Shown here piece by piece: positions 19,072 through 31,214 of a DNA stretch of 64,000 bases. A program made the position numbers and the translations under genes. This DNA is from Limnanthes douglasii subsp. nivea (lineage: Eukaryota; Streptophyta; Magnoliopsida; Brassicales; Limnanthaceae): positions 196,687,273 through 196,751,272 of the forward strand of contig JAUPFV010000002.1 of NCBI GenBank assembly GCA_036936605.1, read 5' to 3'. Numbering within the stretch: position 1 is the stretch's first letter; each line of letters begins with the position of its first letter. The notes below the pieces were generated by a model. The model worked only from the letters and a program-made list of their open reading frames with translations, searched no databases and was not told the DNA's origin.

Positions 19072-22033
19072 ATGTTTACAGCAAGAAATGCACTTGTAAA
19101 AGGTGGGTGGCTTAATCTTTTGGAGTTAGAGAAAGCACAAAGAGTCGAACGAGAAAGGCGCATTGCTGCTGGTCTTCCAGTTTCTCCAGTCGACAAGTCT
19201 CAAACACCAAACTCAGAGCCTGATCGAGGTCATCTTCTGCTCGAAGTTCCAAACCAAGAAGGTTATTTCAGCCAAGTCTTTCACCCATCGTCTCAGGCTC
19301 ATCGATTCAAGAGTCACAGCCTACTGTCGAACGGGAGCAAGCAGTTACAAGTACCAAGAGACCCTCTCCATTCATAGCCATGGGATCGGATGCTGGCATC
19401 TCCCCAAAAAAAATATCACTTCGACGAAGAGGCCGTTTAGTAAAGGGCCAGGCTGTCGTTCCACAGTCTAAATCTCCAAAATCAGGCCCCCCTAAATCTG
19501 GGGCCAAAGACAAAACTACAGGGTCAGAGGCACCCATCAAAGTTCCTAAGGATAAATCATCTGGTCCGGAGGCTACTGGAACAAGCCTCCGAAATGAACC
19601 CTCCGGATCTGAGCCCCAACCGGACACCAGACCACAAAGGGAAAGTGATGCTCAGCCATCCGGACAGCTTACGGAACCAACCACCAGCACTCCCCCACCA
19701 AAGACAACTGACAATCCTTCCAAGGTGATGGAAGAGATGATGGAGGACAGTGTTGAAAAAGCCCCTTTTGAGACTAATGTCTCCGGGCAGACGGGTGAGA
19801 CTGCCATTATTAAGAAAAGCAAGGGTAAAGAGAAGTTGTGTTTAAAACATCCGGACCTGCCAGAGTGCCTTGAAGGAAGAGTGGGACCTTGCTTCCACAA
19901 GGTGAGTGTAAAGTATCTGCTAGCCATGCAGAACATTAACTATGTTTTCATTCACACTGCTGAGCTAGGTCGGATCCGGATGAAGTGGGGGATCCCAGAG
20001 TCTGTTAAAGTGAGGATACCGGTTGATCCAGAGACGTCAATGGACTGCAAGCTAAGTGAGATAGTTTTCTACACAAAGTTGTTCAACTAGGGGCTTAGAT
20101 TTCCCTTGGACCCAGAGATCGTCAGATATTTCCATCTGATAAAGCTCTGTCCAAGCCAACTGAGCCCCAACGCTTGGTTCACCCTTATGTCTTGTATCAT
20201 GGCCTCTAGGCTCTTCGGAATCCTGCTTCCGATGGAGCAATTTGTTGTTGTAGCCAGCCTCAGCAAAAATCATATCATCCCTTTCTACCATTACAACATG
20301 GGTGACAACTTTAAAGTGGTAGATGACTTGCTTGAATCAGAGAAGAATTAGAAGACCCAATTCTTGTTTATCAGTGGTGCTTGGGAAAATGGGAGGAAGA
20401 TTAAAGCTGCTGACAACCGAGCATGCTTACCAGTCGATAGAAAAGCACATGTAAATATTTCATCATGTTTATCTATCTTTTCTTATAACAAGTTTATTTA
20501 TTTAAATGCTCTTCTTCTTTTTTGGGTAGTGCTGCCGAAGGAGTTCTCCGACTACTTGGAGGAGGGGTAGACAACTTGTGCCAAGCTCAATGCTTCGACT
20601 GCTGATAAATGGGGAAATCGCTTCCACAATTGTTTCACTGCTGGCAACCTGGTGAGGTCCCACCTTTGGAACACAACCGGACGGAGAGACTTGTCTAGGG
20701 AAGACCTGACCACACCACCTCCTCCACGTGTCATCCTATAGAGGACAGATGAGAAGGATGGGAAGCTGGACTTGCCGGGCAGAGCCAAGGCCCAAGTAAG
20801 ATGAAGGGTAAGAAAAAGCCAGATGTAGCTGAAGTGAACCAAGGTGGGGTTGAGGAGATTGTCCCAGCAAGTGAAGATGTGCAATACCAAGGAGGAATTG
20901 ATGCGGCTTTGCTTCAAGTGGTAGAAAATGAGAGTACCAAAGAGGCAGTTGGACTTCTAAAACCTTCAAAGGCTCCCAAAAAAGACCGAAAACAGGGAGC
21001 AGAAGGTGGAGATAGGGAAGCCAAGAAGAAGAAAACCTCCAAGGGAGATGAAGTTTCTCTCCGGCCTCCGGAGTCTCTTCCTCCAGTCGACCCAACTCAG
21101 GAAGAGCAAATCCCAAGTGACTTTCACACCGGAGAGGGTGCCGGAGGGGATATTAAGATTGATGGTGTTGACATCAGTGGCCTTCAAGGGATTTGCCTTT
21201 ACTTTGAAGACCTTGAGAATGACAACTTTGCTGGCCCTTAGCTCCCCCCAAGCTCTTCGAACATTGTCACTTTCAATGGTAAATATTTTTCTGTTTCAGG
21301 AGAGAAGGATATGGTGACTCACTCCTTGTTGAGCAATATTCAACCGGTACTCAACTTGGAGAGACAAGTGCGAAATCAATAAGCTGTCATCAACACACTC
21401 AACTCAGATAAAGAGAGCTTGTCTAACGATCTCCTTACTGCCAACCAGAATGCTGAGGCACTAAGGAGAGAGATTGAGGAGTTGAAGAATGGGAAAGAGG
21501 ATTTGGCCCTCAGGTTAGCCACTTCGGAGGGGGTTAACAAAAAACTTTAATCTAAGTGTTCTGGCTTGGAGAAGGACCACTCTAATTCAAAAGAGGAGGC
21601 AAAGGTCAAAGATAATATCATCCAAAACCTAACCAATGACAAAATTTCGCTCGAAAACGATGTGTCTAGAGCTAACCAGGAAAAAGATGGTTTGATAAAG
21701 GAGCAGGAGAAGACAATCCAAGCCAGAATCGATGCACACACCAACAAGGTGTTAGAATCTCAAGAGGAAAGGTATGCTGAAGTTAAGTCAGACATGGTCT
21801 TGCTCTTTCATGAAAAATTTCCGAAGAGGACACTTGGAGATTTGTGGCGATTTGTGGAATATGAAGACCTTCCTCACCATACTATGGCTGATGGTGATAA
21901 ACACTTCTATTCCAGTGGTTGGGATGATACTACTGATGAAGACGAAAGGACCGGAGATAGTCCAGACGAGAAAACCAAGGATCCCCAGAAGAAACCAAGT
22001 GAGGTCCGAACATCTAACGAAGCTCAGCCTTAA
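19072..22033 (+). pseudogene. Antisense gene of element A (Transposase_28-like, function unknown)
   Basis: It runs opposite to gag-pol. It starts MFTARNALVKGGWLNLLELE, has a frameshift near 19235 and continues IAMGSDAGISPKKISLRRRG with a Pro/Ser/Lys-rich region to about 19850. The core is GLRFPLDPEIVRYFHLIKLC, PSQLSPNAWFTLMSCIMASR and FYHYNMGDNFKVVDDLLESE (20094-20345), resembling the plant 'putative gypsy type transposon' domain (PF04195, from memory). An intron (20451-20529) follows, then LPKEFSDYLEEG. The tail is coiled-coil rich (21566-21770) and ends with SDMVLLFHEKFPKRTLGDLW and an acidic stretch. Four stops stand where Trp is expected (20088, 20349, 20568, 20741). Element C has the same gene on its antisense strand, and B and E keep parts. 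No enzyme motif was seen. Confidence 0.75.
20451..20529 (+). other. Predicted intron in the element A antisense gene
   Basis: It starts GTAAATATTTC, is T-rich, and ends TTTTTTGGGTAG. Removing 79 bases joins the core exon to LPKEFSDYLEEG. Element C has a GTAACATTTC...CACTTAG interval at a similar place (57904-57795), which supports real splicing. Confidence 0.6.
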
Positions 22034-22631
22034 AGTTTTAACTATGTTTCTATTTTTCTTTAATTTTTGTTAGACTAAAGTCCTTGGATGGCCAAGGCAT
22101 TTTTGTAACTGTGTCCGGTTCATGCCGGATTTTTCTTCTAGAACTCCACAGTCCTTGGATGGCCAAGGCACTTTTTCATATTTTAATATCATTCCCCGGT
22201 GTTAGCCGGGCAACTTTACCTTACACAACTCTTGCATTATTTTATAGTTACCCAATTTCGATGGCTAATGTTTAAGTAGCCCTTAGTTATTTTACAAGTA
22301 TTTTAAAGTGAGAGTGTTGAAATTCTCCGATGAAAAATATTTAAATAGTTATCACTCTACCAAATGAATCCGGTCTGTCAACGAGATTCCTAAAGATTTA
22401 AAAAAAAAACTATCAATCAAACCACTCCAAATTTTTCAAGAAGGGATCGAATTTCATTAAAAAGTCTGGACACCTCATTAAAACCTCCCCGCGCCACTAG
22501 GGTAGGAAAGAGTATGCCCCCTAATATTTACATGGACTTGAAACAAGTAAATATTTACATAATTTTCATTTTAGATACAACTGGAGGTGTTAAACGTTTC
22601 AGGGGTGATTCAAAATCCTTCCATCTTTATC
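22034..22631. other. Convergent 3' region between the antisense gene and integrase (element A)
   Basis: It holds two copies of CCTTGGATGGCCAAGG (22082-22097, 22153-22168), each able to fold as CCTTGG/CCAAGG. Further on is the segment GGGGGCATACTC...GGGGAGG (minus strand), which is also conserved after the integrase of element C at 55910. Both transcripts would end or overlap here. Confidence 0.65.
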
Positions 22632-23882
22632 TTAAAGCCTATATGTCCCAAGCTTAAGCTTTTCACTGACCACATAGGGTCCTTCCCAAGTTGGAGCTAG
22701 CTTGCCGAACTGCTTCTCCTTAGTATGTAGGAAGACTTTTCTCAACACTTTATCCCCTGGTTGAAAATCTCTCCTTCTGACCCTGGAAGCAAACCTGCTT
22801 CTCATAGTACCCTGATAATGTGTGGCTCTGAGATGAGCCTTAACTCTTTTTTCTTCTATCAAGTCAAGTTGACTTCTGATTGCCACTTCATTAGCCTGTT
22901 CGGAAAAATTGTGGATTCTGAATGAAGGAAGAGTTGCTTCTATGGGAGCTATTACATCCATACCATATACTAAGGCAAATGGGGATTCTTGTGTTGCAGC
23001 CCTGAGAGTAGTCCGGTAGGCCCATAGTACTTCTTGTAGATAGCTTGGCCACTTTCCAGCGGCCCTTTCTAGATTCTTTTTAAGACCGGACATGATGGTC
23101 CGGTTAGCTACTTCAACTTGACCATTTTCCTGTGGGTGGAAAGGAGAGGAGAAGCAATGTTGTATGCCTCAAGAGGCACAGAAATTCTCCACATCCTTGT
23201 TATCGAATTGTGGCCCATTGTCTGTAGTTATCTTTTGGGGAACCCCAAATCTGCAGCAAATATTAGATAAAATAAATTTTATAACAGATTTCGAAGTAGT
23301 TCCGGCTAACAGGGCTGCTTCTATCCACTTCGAGAAGTAATCAATAGCAACAATTATAGTTCTGCACCCTCCGGACGCCATAGGTAGAGGTCCCACCAAA
23401 TCCAGTCCCCAACGAGCAAAAGGTATTGGCTCAGAAATTGACTCTAAAGGGATAGTTGGGATATGAATTTCATTACTGTGTCTTTGGCATGGATTACACT
23501 TCTTCACCAACTCCTTGGCATCTTGCACTATGGAAGGCCAGTAGTATCCAGCCAACAAGACTCTTCTGTTTAGAGCTCTAAATCCACAGTGTGCTAATCC
23601 CTCTCCATCGTGTAATTCGGACAGCACTATTTGGGACTCTTCGACCCCCAAACACCGCAAGAGAGGTCTAATAAAAGACTTCTTGTAAAGAACGTCTCTT
23701 AGGATGACAAATCCACGAGCCTTATACCTTACTTTCCTTGCTACTGATTTTTCCGGAGGCAAGATGCCATCTGAGCTGTATTGAAAAAGAGGATATCTCC
23801 AGTCTTGAGGCCGATTCACTTGTGTATTTAAACTTTCTTCTTCCTTGTTCCGATGGAGTTGAATGGATGGGCACTCTTGCAC
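22632..23882 (-). pseudogene. Integrase of element A
   Basis: The N-terminal zinc-binding part has HDGEGLAHCGFRALNRRVLL and CNPCQRH. The core starts ARWGLDLVGPLPMASGGCRT with the first Asp, and the second is in TTDNGPQFDNKDVENF. A TGA at 23169 then replaces an expected Arg codon (CGA to TGA), and reading resumes with GIQHCFSSPFHPQ, VEVANRTIMSGLKKNLERAA, TQESPFALVYGMDVIAPIEA and the C-terminal FQPGDKVLRKVFLHTKEKQF and WEGPYVV. It would insert the DNA copy if intact. The stop splits core from C-terminus. Confidence 0.85.
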
Positions 23883-23888
23883 GTGAAT

Positions 23889-24350
23889 TCATAAGTAGGA
23901 CTCAGAATAGGCTATGGTTGCCAAGGAGTCTGCTAGCGTATTTTCTGTTCGGGGTATGTGCTCATAGGTGATGCTTTTAAAATTAAGTGCCACTTCTTTA
24001 AGAACGAAAAAGTACTTAACCAGCTGCTTCTTTATAGCCTTTGATTGACCTTGTGCATGATGGATAAGAAGCTGAGAATCACTCATTAACCTGACCCTTT
24101 TGGCTCCACAAATTAGGGCTAACTTCAACCGGCTATAGCAACTTCATATTCGGACTCATTATTGGAAGCCCTGAAAGCAAAACATATAGCTTTGTACATT
24201 TTGTCGTCGTACGGAGAGGTTAAACATATCCCAGCATCACAACCCATGGTACTTGATCCACCATTAGTCCGGACTACCCATACTTTTTTAGTCTTTTCAC
24301 CTGTTGCTTGCTTAGTGTCTCTGTCCGAATGGAATTCAACTAGGAAATCG
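23889..24350 (-). pseudogene. Second (archaeal-like) RNase H of element A
   Basis: The minus strand reads VWVVRTNGGSSTM, CFAFRASNNESEYEVAIAG, then ALICGAKRVRLMSDSQLLIH and PRTENTLADSLATIAYSE. This is the extra RNase H that marks Tat elements, between the RT-linked RNase H and integrase. The usual first acidic residue is Asn here (RTNGG), and a stop interrupts the frame near 24135. Inactive. Confidence 0.75.
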
Positions 24351-24376
24351 GCAACAGACTGAGCCTTGACTGCGGT

Positions 24377-25852
24377 TCAAGGGGTAAAATCAATATCATA
24401 GTCTCCCAATTCCACTGACCATTTGGTCATTCTGCTTGATACGTCTGCTTTTTGAAGAACATTTTTCAAGGGAAAAGACGTTCGGACAACGATAGAATGA
24501 GACTGAAAGTATGGCCTCATTTTTCTGGAAGCAACGACCAAGGCTAGTGCCAGCTTTTCAAGTTTTAAATACCTATTTTCTGTATCTATCAAGCTTTTGC
24601 TGATATAGTACACCGGACGAGGATAATTATCCACTTCCTTTACTAGCACTGCACTTATGGCACAATTTGAAAATCCTAAGTATGTGTAGAGTGTCTCTCC
24701 ATCAACAGGTTTAAACAAAGTTTTAGGAGAGGATAAGTGCTTCTTAATTTCGTCGAAATCTTGGTCGCACTGTGGAGACTAGTTAAATTCTTTTTCACCT
24801 TTCAAAGTTTGAAAAAACGGGGCACACCTATCCGAAGACCTTGAGATAAGACGGTTTAGAGCAGCTAACCTCCTTGTCAATCTTTGTACTTCTTTAATAT
24901 TCCGAGGAGGCTCCATCTGTAATAAAGCACTAAGTTAGTCTAGATCAGGCTGTATCCCTTTCTCACTTATCACATACCCTAAAAACTTCCTGGACTTCAC
25001 TCCGAAAACACACTTTTCTGGATTCAACTTTAAATTCACTTTCATCAAGTTGGCAAAATTTTCTTGGAGATCTGCTAAGTGTAGTTCTTCTTCCACACTC
25101 TTTATCATCATGTCATCGATGTAGACTTCCATGTTTCTTCCAATCTGATCAGGGAAAGCCTTGTTCAGCAACCTCTGATAAGTAGCCTCGGCATTCTTTA
25201 ACCCAAATTGCATCACCTTGTAACAATGAAGGCCCCTGTCACTGATAAATGTAGTGTGTGTTTTATCCTTCGGATCCACTTGAATCTGATTAGACCCGGA
25301 GAATGAATCCATAAAGGACAATAGCTTGTTCCCAGATGTGGAGTCCACTAACTGATCAATCCGGGGGATCAGATATAGGTCTTTTGTGAAAGCTCTATTA
25401 AGATTTGTAAAATCGATGCACATACGCCACTTACCATTTTTCTTCTTCACTAACACCGGATTGGCTGTCTATAAAGGGTACTGAGATTCCTTTATGTGCC
25501 CCATCTTAGTAAGCCGGTCAACCTCTTGAACTATGACATCAACTTTCTCCTTAGAAAAAGGTCTCCTCTTTTGTACAAGAGGTGTTATATCACTTCAGAT
25601 TGATAGTTGGTGTGATATAATATCTGCTGGCACTCCGGTTACATCAGCATTGCACCAAGCGAATACATGATGATGGTCTTTCAAAAAAGTCAACACTTTA
25701 CTCTTTAATTTCGATGTCATCTTGGACCCGATCTTGACATTCCTTCCTTCTGCCAGAGAGTGAGTTTCAACTTCTTCGAATGGTATTAAAACACCAGGGG
25801 TCTCTCTGGGGTCATCAATTTCACACTCTCCCCCAGAGGGCCCCTCAAACTG
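24377..25852 (-). pseudogene. RT and RNase H of element A
   Basis: Right after the UAG it reads QFEGPSGGECEIDDPRETPG, VFAWCNADVTGVPADI and SKEKVDVIVQEVDRL. The RT core is KKKNGKWRMCIDFTNLNRAF with YIDD at 25123-25112 and KSRKFLGYVISEKGIQPD. RNase H ends PVYYISKSLIDTENRYLKLE and FPLKNVLQKADVSSRMTKW. Stops stand near 25600, 25470 and 24930, where elements B or C have sense codons. RT would copy RNA into DNA, but this copy cannot. Confidence 0.85.
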
Positions 25853-25855
25853 CTA
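25853..25855 (-). promoter_or_regulatory. In-frame UAG between protease and pol of element A
   Basis: The context is GTGAGGAT-TAG-CAG-TTT-GAG. The frame is open for about 150 codons before and about 87 after it. Same site as in B (8340) and C (53324). Confidence 0.6.
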
Positions 25856-28217
25856 ATCCTCACTAATCCGAACTGCCCCTAAAGTTCGAGGGGCCAGCGT
25901 TGTTGCATAACACTCCCTTGCTATCTTTTGACTACTTTGGACTACTCCTACTTGTCCTTGCACAACATATTTTAAACATTGGTGGACTGTTGAAGCCACA
26001 ACATGCATCCTGGAGAGCCAAGATCTCCCCAAAATGGCATTGTAACATGTGGGACAATCCACCACAATGAAAAGTATTCTGACCATCTTCTTGAATGGGC
26101 CCTTGCCCAATAAAACCTCTTCCTCAAACTCCCCGATCACGTCAATTGAGCTTCTAGTGAAACCCACAATTGATTTGTTCGAACGTTGAATTACTGCTGG
26201 ATTCTTCATTTGTTTATAGGAAGTTAAAAAGAGGATATTGGCCAAACTGCCGGTGTCCACCAAAATTCGTCTAATATCGTTGCCCCCAATGGATGCTCCT
26301 ATCACCACAGCATCTTCATTGGGACAACTATATCTCTCAAATCGTCTTCATAAAAAACGATGAAGGGAAAAGAATTTGCGATTGAAAGGAAGTCATGCCT
26401 CCTTCCAGTTGAGTAGCCAGAGTATGAACATGCCTTTTCCTTGAAGAAGCAGTTGGTGCAGTCATGGTGTCCCCCCCAAATATGGTAAGTGACTCAAAAA
26501 AGCCGATGAGCCCGGACACTGTCTTGCTGTGTTCTGTGATAACCCCCACCTCATTCCGGGTTGGATCGGGATCCAAATACTCTAACTCCACATCGAATCT
26601 TTCAATTATCACCATAGCCCCATCTGGAGCCGAAGTCCCTGCGTTGTTTGTTGGGCCAGTCCGGTGAGCATTATCAGGCCTGTTCCCACTTCTTCTTTGT
26701 ACATAAGCCCCCCAACTTCCCTCTCTCAATCAAATTCTACACTTCTTGTTTCAACGCGATGCAATCCTCAGTGCTATGGCCAGTATCATAATGATACTGA
26801 CATAAACAATTATTACGACTTTCCCTAGGAGATTGTAATGCAGCTGGCTTCCTGAAATGTACTTCGTCTTTTGTTTTGTCATAAATGGTGGCCACATTTT
26901 CTTTTAACTCAGCAAACCACTCCGGTTGAACCCAAAGTCCTCGCTTATTTCTGGATTGCTGGCTCTGAGCTGGTACTGGGTGGGATTGAGCCTTGGCCCT
27001 ATTATGACCCTGTCTGGCTTCCTTGGCCTTGTACCCAGACTGATTCTGGTTTTGATTTGGTGCAACTGGGGCTGATCTCACTTGCCGATGCACCCTAGTT
27101 TTCTTTGTTTCATCCACATTAATCTATTTGTCAATCTGATTCAGTAAACCACCCCACGTCATGGCCTTCTTCCTGGTTACTGAATCATCCAAATTTCCAC
27201 GGTTCAAACCCTGTCTTGGAGAAGCTATTTCTACTTGTTCAAAGCAATCATCTAATCCATTTTTGGTGTTCACAAAGCGACTTATATATTCCTTCAAAGA
27301 TTCATTTGGTTCTTGGGCACAATGGATAATAGTGTCTCAATTGCCCCGCACTTCCTTACTTCCAACAAACTGCCTCCGGAAGGCCACCCAAAAAGTATCA
27401 AAATTTCTGATGCAGCCCTGTGGCAGACTATTGTACCACTTCAGAGCACTCCCCGTAAACGACTGGGAGAACGCTCGACAAAGTAACTTATCATCATCGT
27501 CAAAATTCATCATAATTTTTTTGAATTGCTCTAGATGGTTATCTGGATCTTTACTCTCATCATATTTTTCCATCTTTGTGTTGTCAAACCTCTTAGGAAG
27601 GTTTCCGGACAGTATCTTGGAGGACAATGGAGATTGTCTCTAATTTCGGCCACGACTAAACACAGTATCTTCGTTGGGAGTTGCAAAGATACTTGGTTCA
27701 TCATGAAAGGCGAAAGGATCCATCAATAACCAGTCTACATATCTCCGGCCATGGTTGTGGCTATGAGACGACCCTTTACCCAGGTGTCTCTTCAACCTTC
27801 CATACCTGTCCCTCTTTCTTGAATAGTTTTTGACCAACTTCTGTTTCTTCTTAGAACGGCCTTCATCACTGCTGGATGACAGGGATTCTTCAACTTCATC
27901 TTCTTTCGAAGAGCTACTAGAATATTCTGAGTCTGAATCTGAGCTCTCCACCGGTTTAAACCGGTGAGACTTCTTTGAGCTAGCATGAGTCTTTTTAGTG
28001 CTTTATGGGTCTTTGATTGTTCATGCTCTCTTGGATTGTCAGTGTGGTGAACTGCTGACACTTTTGACTTTTCTTTCAAGCCCATCTCCGCCCTTTTAGC
28101 AGCCCTCAAGGCTTTTATCTCAACTTTTAATTTGTCTTGCTCCTCGATCGTATATTCATCGTTTTCTCCCACCATTTCTGCCAAAGCTGGTGTCATTTCC
28201 TGCTCGTCCCGATTCAT
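25856..28217 (-). pseudogene. Gag-protease of element A (frameshifted)
   Basis: ATG at 28217 (MNRDEQEMTPALAEMVGEND) lies 52 bases inside the primer-binding site and matches the element B start. Then: a Ser/Lys-rich basic region; gag core DNHLEQFKKIMMNFDDDDKL and FWVAFRRQFVGSKE; zinc knuckle CQYHYDTGHSTEDC with all Cys/His present; and protease ILVDTGSLANILFLTSYK (26270). Frameshifts lie near 27960, 26730 and 26320, and a TAG replaces Trp at 27640 (RGRN-stop-RQS). Protein order and roles are as in element B. Confidence 0.85.
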
Positions 28218-28268
28218 CCAAACTAGTTTTTCTTGATGGTTTCGAATGCTAGATTCAGGCACCTTCTT

Positions 28269-28286
28269 CTCCCACTGTGGTCGCCA
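28269..28286 (-). other. Primer-binding site of element A, copy 2
   Basis: The minus strand reads TGGCGACCACAGTGGGAG, identical to 135-152. Confidence 0.75.
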
Positions 28287-28289
28287 ATT

Positions 28290-28520
28290 TGGTGTGGATT
28301 ATTTTTTACTGAGGGTAATTTGGACAGATGTTTTGTGGTGTTCCATAGGTATTTAATGTTTAAGTGGTTTCTTGTGAGAGATTTGAGCTGACTGGTTGTA
28401 TTAAATGTTCATTACCCTCATTAATGAAAGTGGTTGGGTATTTATACCCTTAATTATGGGCCACATGGGCTTTCGGGTCAACCTTATGGAACCTGGTCGA
28501 GTTCAAAAACCCATTAGTTT
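28290..28520 (-). mobile_element. 5' LTR fragment of element A, copy 2
   Basis: Counterpart of 156-386, with one base changed near 28479 (GGGCTTTCGGG against TCAGG). Truncated in the same place, so the truncation predates the duplication. Confidence 0.78.
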
Positions 28521-30007
28521 GAAAACACGACATAGCACTAGTTCCCCGACCTTGATAGGTTGAGGTTTCAGCTTCATATTATAGCATCGCTCGACCTTTT
28601 TTTTATGGAAAATTCCCGCGAATGTGCTTCATCGCGATGTTCTTCCAGTAGGTCTAGATCCGCCCGTCATACTAGTTCGTTAGTGTCTTGGTTGTATCGT
28701 AGTGTACAGGCTGTCAGGGTCCCAATTTCTACAAGTATTATGGCTTCAGACTCGTAGGGTTAAAAGGGGTTTTCACCCATTGGGCTCCACGACATCGTTC
28801 AGAATGTCCAAACTGGTGTGGATTATTTTCGACTGAGGGTAATTTGGACAGATGTTTTGTGGTGTTTCATAGGTATTTAATGTTTAAGTGGTTTGTAGTG
28901 AGAGATTTGAGCTGTCTGGTTGTATTAAATGTCCATTACCCTCATTAATGAAAGTGGTTGGGCATTTATACCCTTAATTATAGGCCACATGGGCTTTCGG
29001 GTCAACCTTATAGAACCGGGTCGAGTTCAAAAACCCATTAGTTTATCAAGCATATTGCTAACTAGCTTAGTCAATAAGTGATTAGTTTTTAATACATTTG
29101 TCCAGTTCGGATAGTTCAGTGGGTGGTTTTTATCCGAATTTCCCTTGTCCGGTTTATACAGTGAGTGGTGAGAAAATCCGGACTGATCACAAACTATTAG
29201 TGGTAGCATTTCTGGTCGATTTCCTTTCCCCTTTCCCACACTCGTCTTTAGGCTATCCATGATCGCTCGATTAATAACTTCTACTTGCCTGTTTTCTTGT
29301 GGATGGTAAGGTAAGGAAAAATGGTGTCATATCTCATCATCGATGCATAATTCCTTCATTTATTCGTTGTCAAATTGTAGCCCGTAATCGGAGCCAAAGA
29401 TCTTGGGTATGCCAAAACAACATACTATGTGCTTCCATATGATTTTTTTTTAATTTTCGCTTGTTCAATTTAAAGCTTCGACCTTAATCTACTTAGTGAA
29501 GTAATCGATCATTTTTACATTTCCCGGTCCGGGAGGCAATTTCCTAACTTATTCTAACCCGCACTGATCGAACATACATGCTCCCAGTATCGACATTAGT
29601 TCAACCTCTGAGTGGTGTTAAAATTTGGACCATTATTTACAATTCTCACTATGTTTTACTTATTTTTTTATATTATTACACATACCATTCCAACAGTATC
29701 CCAGAGTTAGAGCTTTGTGGGCCTGATTTTGAGCCCCTAAGTGCCCACCACATCCCCACATGTGGATTTCCTTAAGGAATTCAACTCCCACTGATAATAA
29801 GCATTTTAGAAGAGGCTGGAGATACCCCCTACAAAATAATTTTCCATCTACCGTGATGAAGCGTACAATGCATAACCTTAACCTCCGTGCTTCCACTTTG
29901 TTAGCCGGCAACACCCGTTGATAAGGTATCCCATTACCTCTGGCATCCCCGTTGGCATTTTCGTCGAAATCACACCGATTTCCTCTACATATTCTTTTGA
30001 AAGGCAC
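28521..30007 (-). pseudogene. Integrase of element H split by solo LTR, copy 2
   Basis: Counterpart of 387-1873. The C-terminal piece is 28521-28808 and the core and zinc-binding parts 29195-30007. One substitution (near 29262) separates the copies in the integrase. Confidence 0.82.
28814..29189 (-). mobile_element. Solo LTR inside element H, copy 2
   Basis: Counterpart of 680-1055. The CAAAC repeats are at 28809-28813 and 29190-29194. Confidence 0.88.
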
Positions 30008-30219
30008 GATTCCCCATATCTTTTAAATTTTCCTTTCTTTGAGGCTTCTCTAGTACTTTTTTAAAGGAAAGGTAGTCTATTCTGGTATTAAGTTTTTGCT
30101 TGATCTACTTGAAGACGATCCTGGCAAATTGACCATTCAATTTATTTACCTTTTCCAAGTACGGGATATTCTCTTGCTTTGTATTCTCTGATGATCTGTT
30201 TGGGTAAGATTCATCTCGT

Positions 30220-31214
30220 TTAGTGCTGTGATCTGGTTTGGTTCGGTATCGATTCCCTCTTTGTGAATGATGGAACCAAGAAACTACCCCGATTTAAACT
30301 GAATTCCCTAATGTGGCCCATGAACAATAAACGCTTGACCTTTTCCTCCACCAACTTCGACCGTTTTGGTGCCAAGTTTATTTTCTTTTGTTGCACCAAC
30401 CTTACTTGTGGATCTTTCATAAGCTTATAGGTAGCAAATGATTTGGGTATACCTGTTACTTAGGCAATTTCCTACGCGAATATGTTCTCAAACTCCCTTA
30501 TTATGAGTATCAAGTTTATCCTTATTTCATTTCTGAAGTTTGTTTTGATGTCCCGAACTTGGATTGATGCTCCCCCAGATTACCCATCATAAGGGAAGTA
30601 TTCGGTGTTTCATGCGGGCACATTCTTGCTTGAGCCAATGTCAGCAGCTGACAGGTTGGTTCTAATCCTCATGGATATTTTTGGGCATCTTTGTAACTTA
30701 CCCCGTGGTACCCCATAAATTATCCCCACTTTATCCCTCACCGCATATTTTACATATTGATGGTAAATGGATGCTACAACGCAAATATCAATCAACCAAG
30801 GTCTTTCCAGAATGAGGTTGTATGGGGGTGGTGCATCGAGCACCCAAAACTCTACCATCTCGGCTTTGGCCTATCTTCTGATCCTCACTGAAATTTCCAG
30901 CATTATATTTCTCAAGAGGGTTATGGATCTTCCGTCGTCTTCCATTACCAAGTTTAGGGCGGGATAGAGTATGACATCAGAAGAAAACCTTCGTTTGGGA
31001 GGGGTGAAGGGCGAGTTTTCCACTAAGCTCTGGTCCACATAAATTACGGATACCTCGCGCTTTTCTACCTTGGCTCTTATAAACAAGACGTCCCAACGGA
31101 GGTTGGTTACTCCTTCCAAATATTTTGGAGTAAATTAAATACTGGGGTCTTTGAGCCTCCATCGACAAGTTCGTATTGCATATTCTCGGGGGAAGCTTTC
31201 AGCGGGCTCGTTGC
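30220..31214 (-). pseudogene. RT N-terminal and protease fragments of element H, copy 2
   Basis: Counterpart of 2086-3080: RT start 30220-30424 (MGHIREFSL) and protease linker 30610-31214 (LERPWLIDICVVASIYHQYV). One substitution was seen, near 30552. Confidence 0.6.

Larger units (their letters stand above)
18931..28520 (-). mobile_element. Element A: Tat-type Ty3/gypsy retrotransposon, 3' end cut off
   Basis: On the minus strand: LTR fragment (28520-28290), primer-binding site, gag, protease, UAG, RT, RNase H, second RNase H and integrase to 22632. Then comes a convergent plus-strand gene (19072-22033) whose start faces the lost 3' LTR. The junction at 18931 removed the polypurine tract, the 3' LTR and the distal promoter region. 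Gag carries at least two frameshifts, and stops occur in every part, so it is older than element B. The domain order and the antisense gene place it in the Tat lineage. Confidence 0.88.

Noticed and set aside
21279..21300. Second intron (GTAAATATTTTTCTGTTTCAG) in the element A antisense gene
   Set aside because: About 21 bases is too short for a plant intron; more likely a decayed or partly deleted intron, so not annotated.
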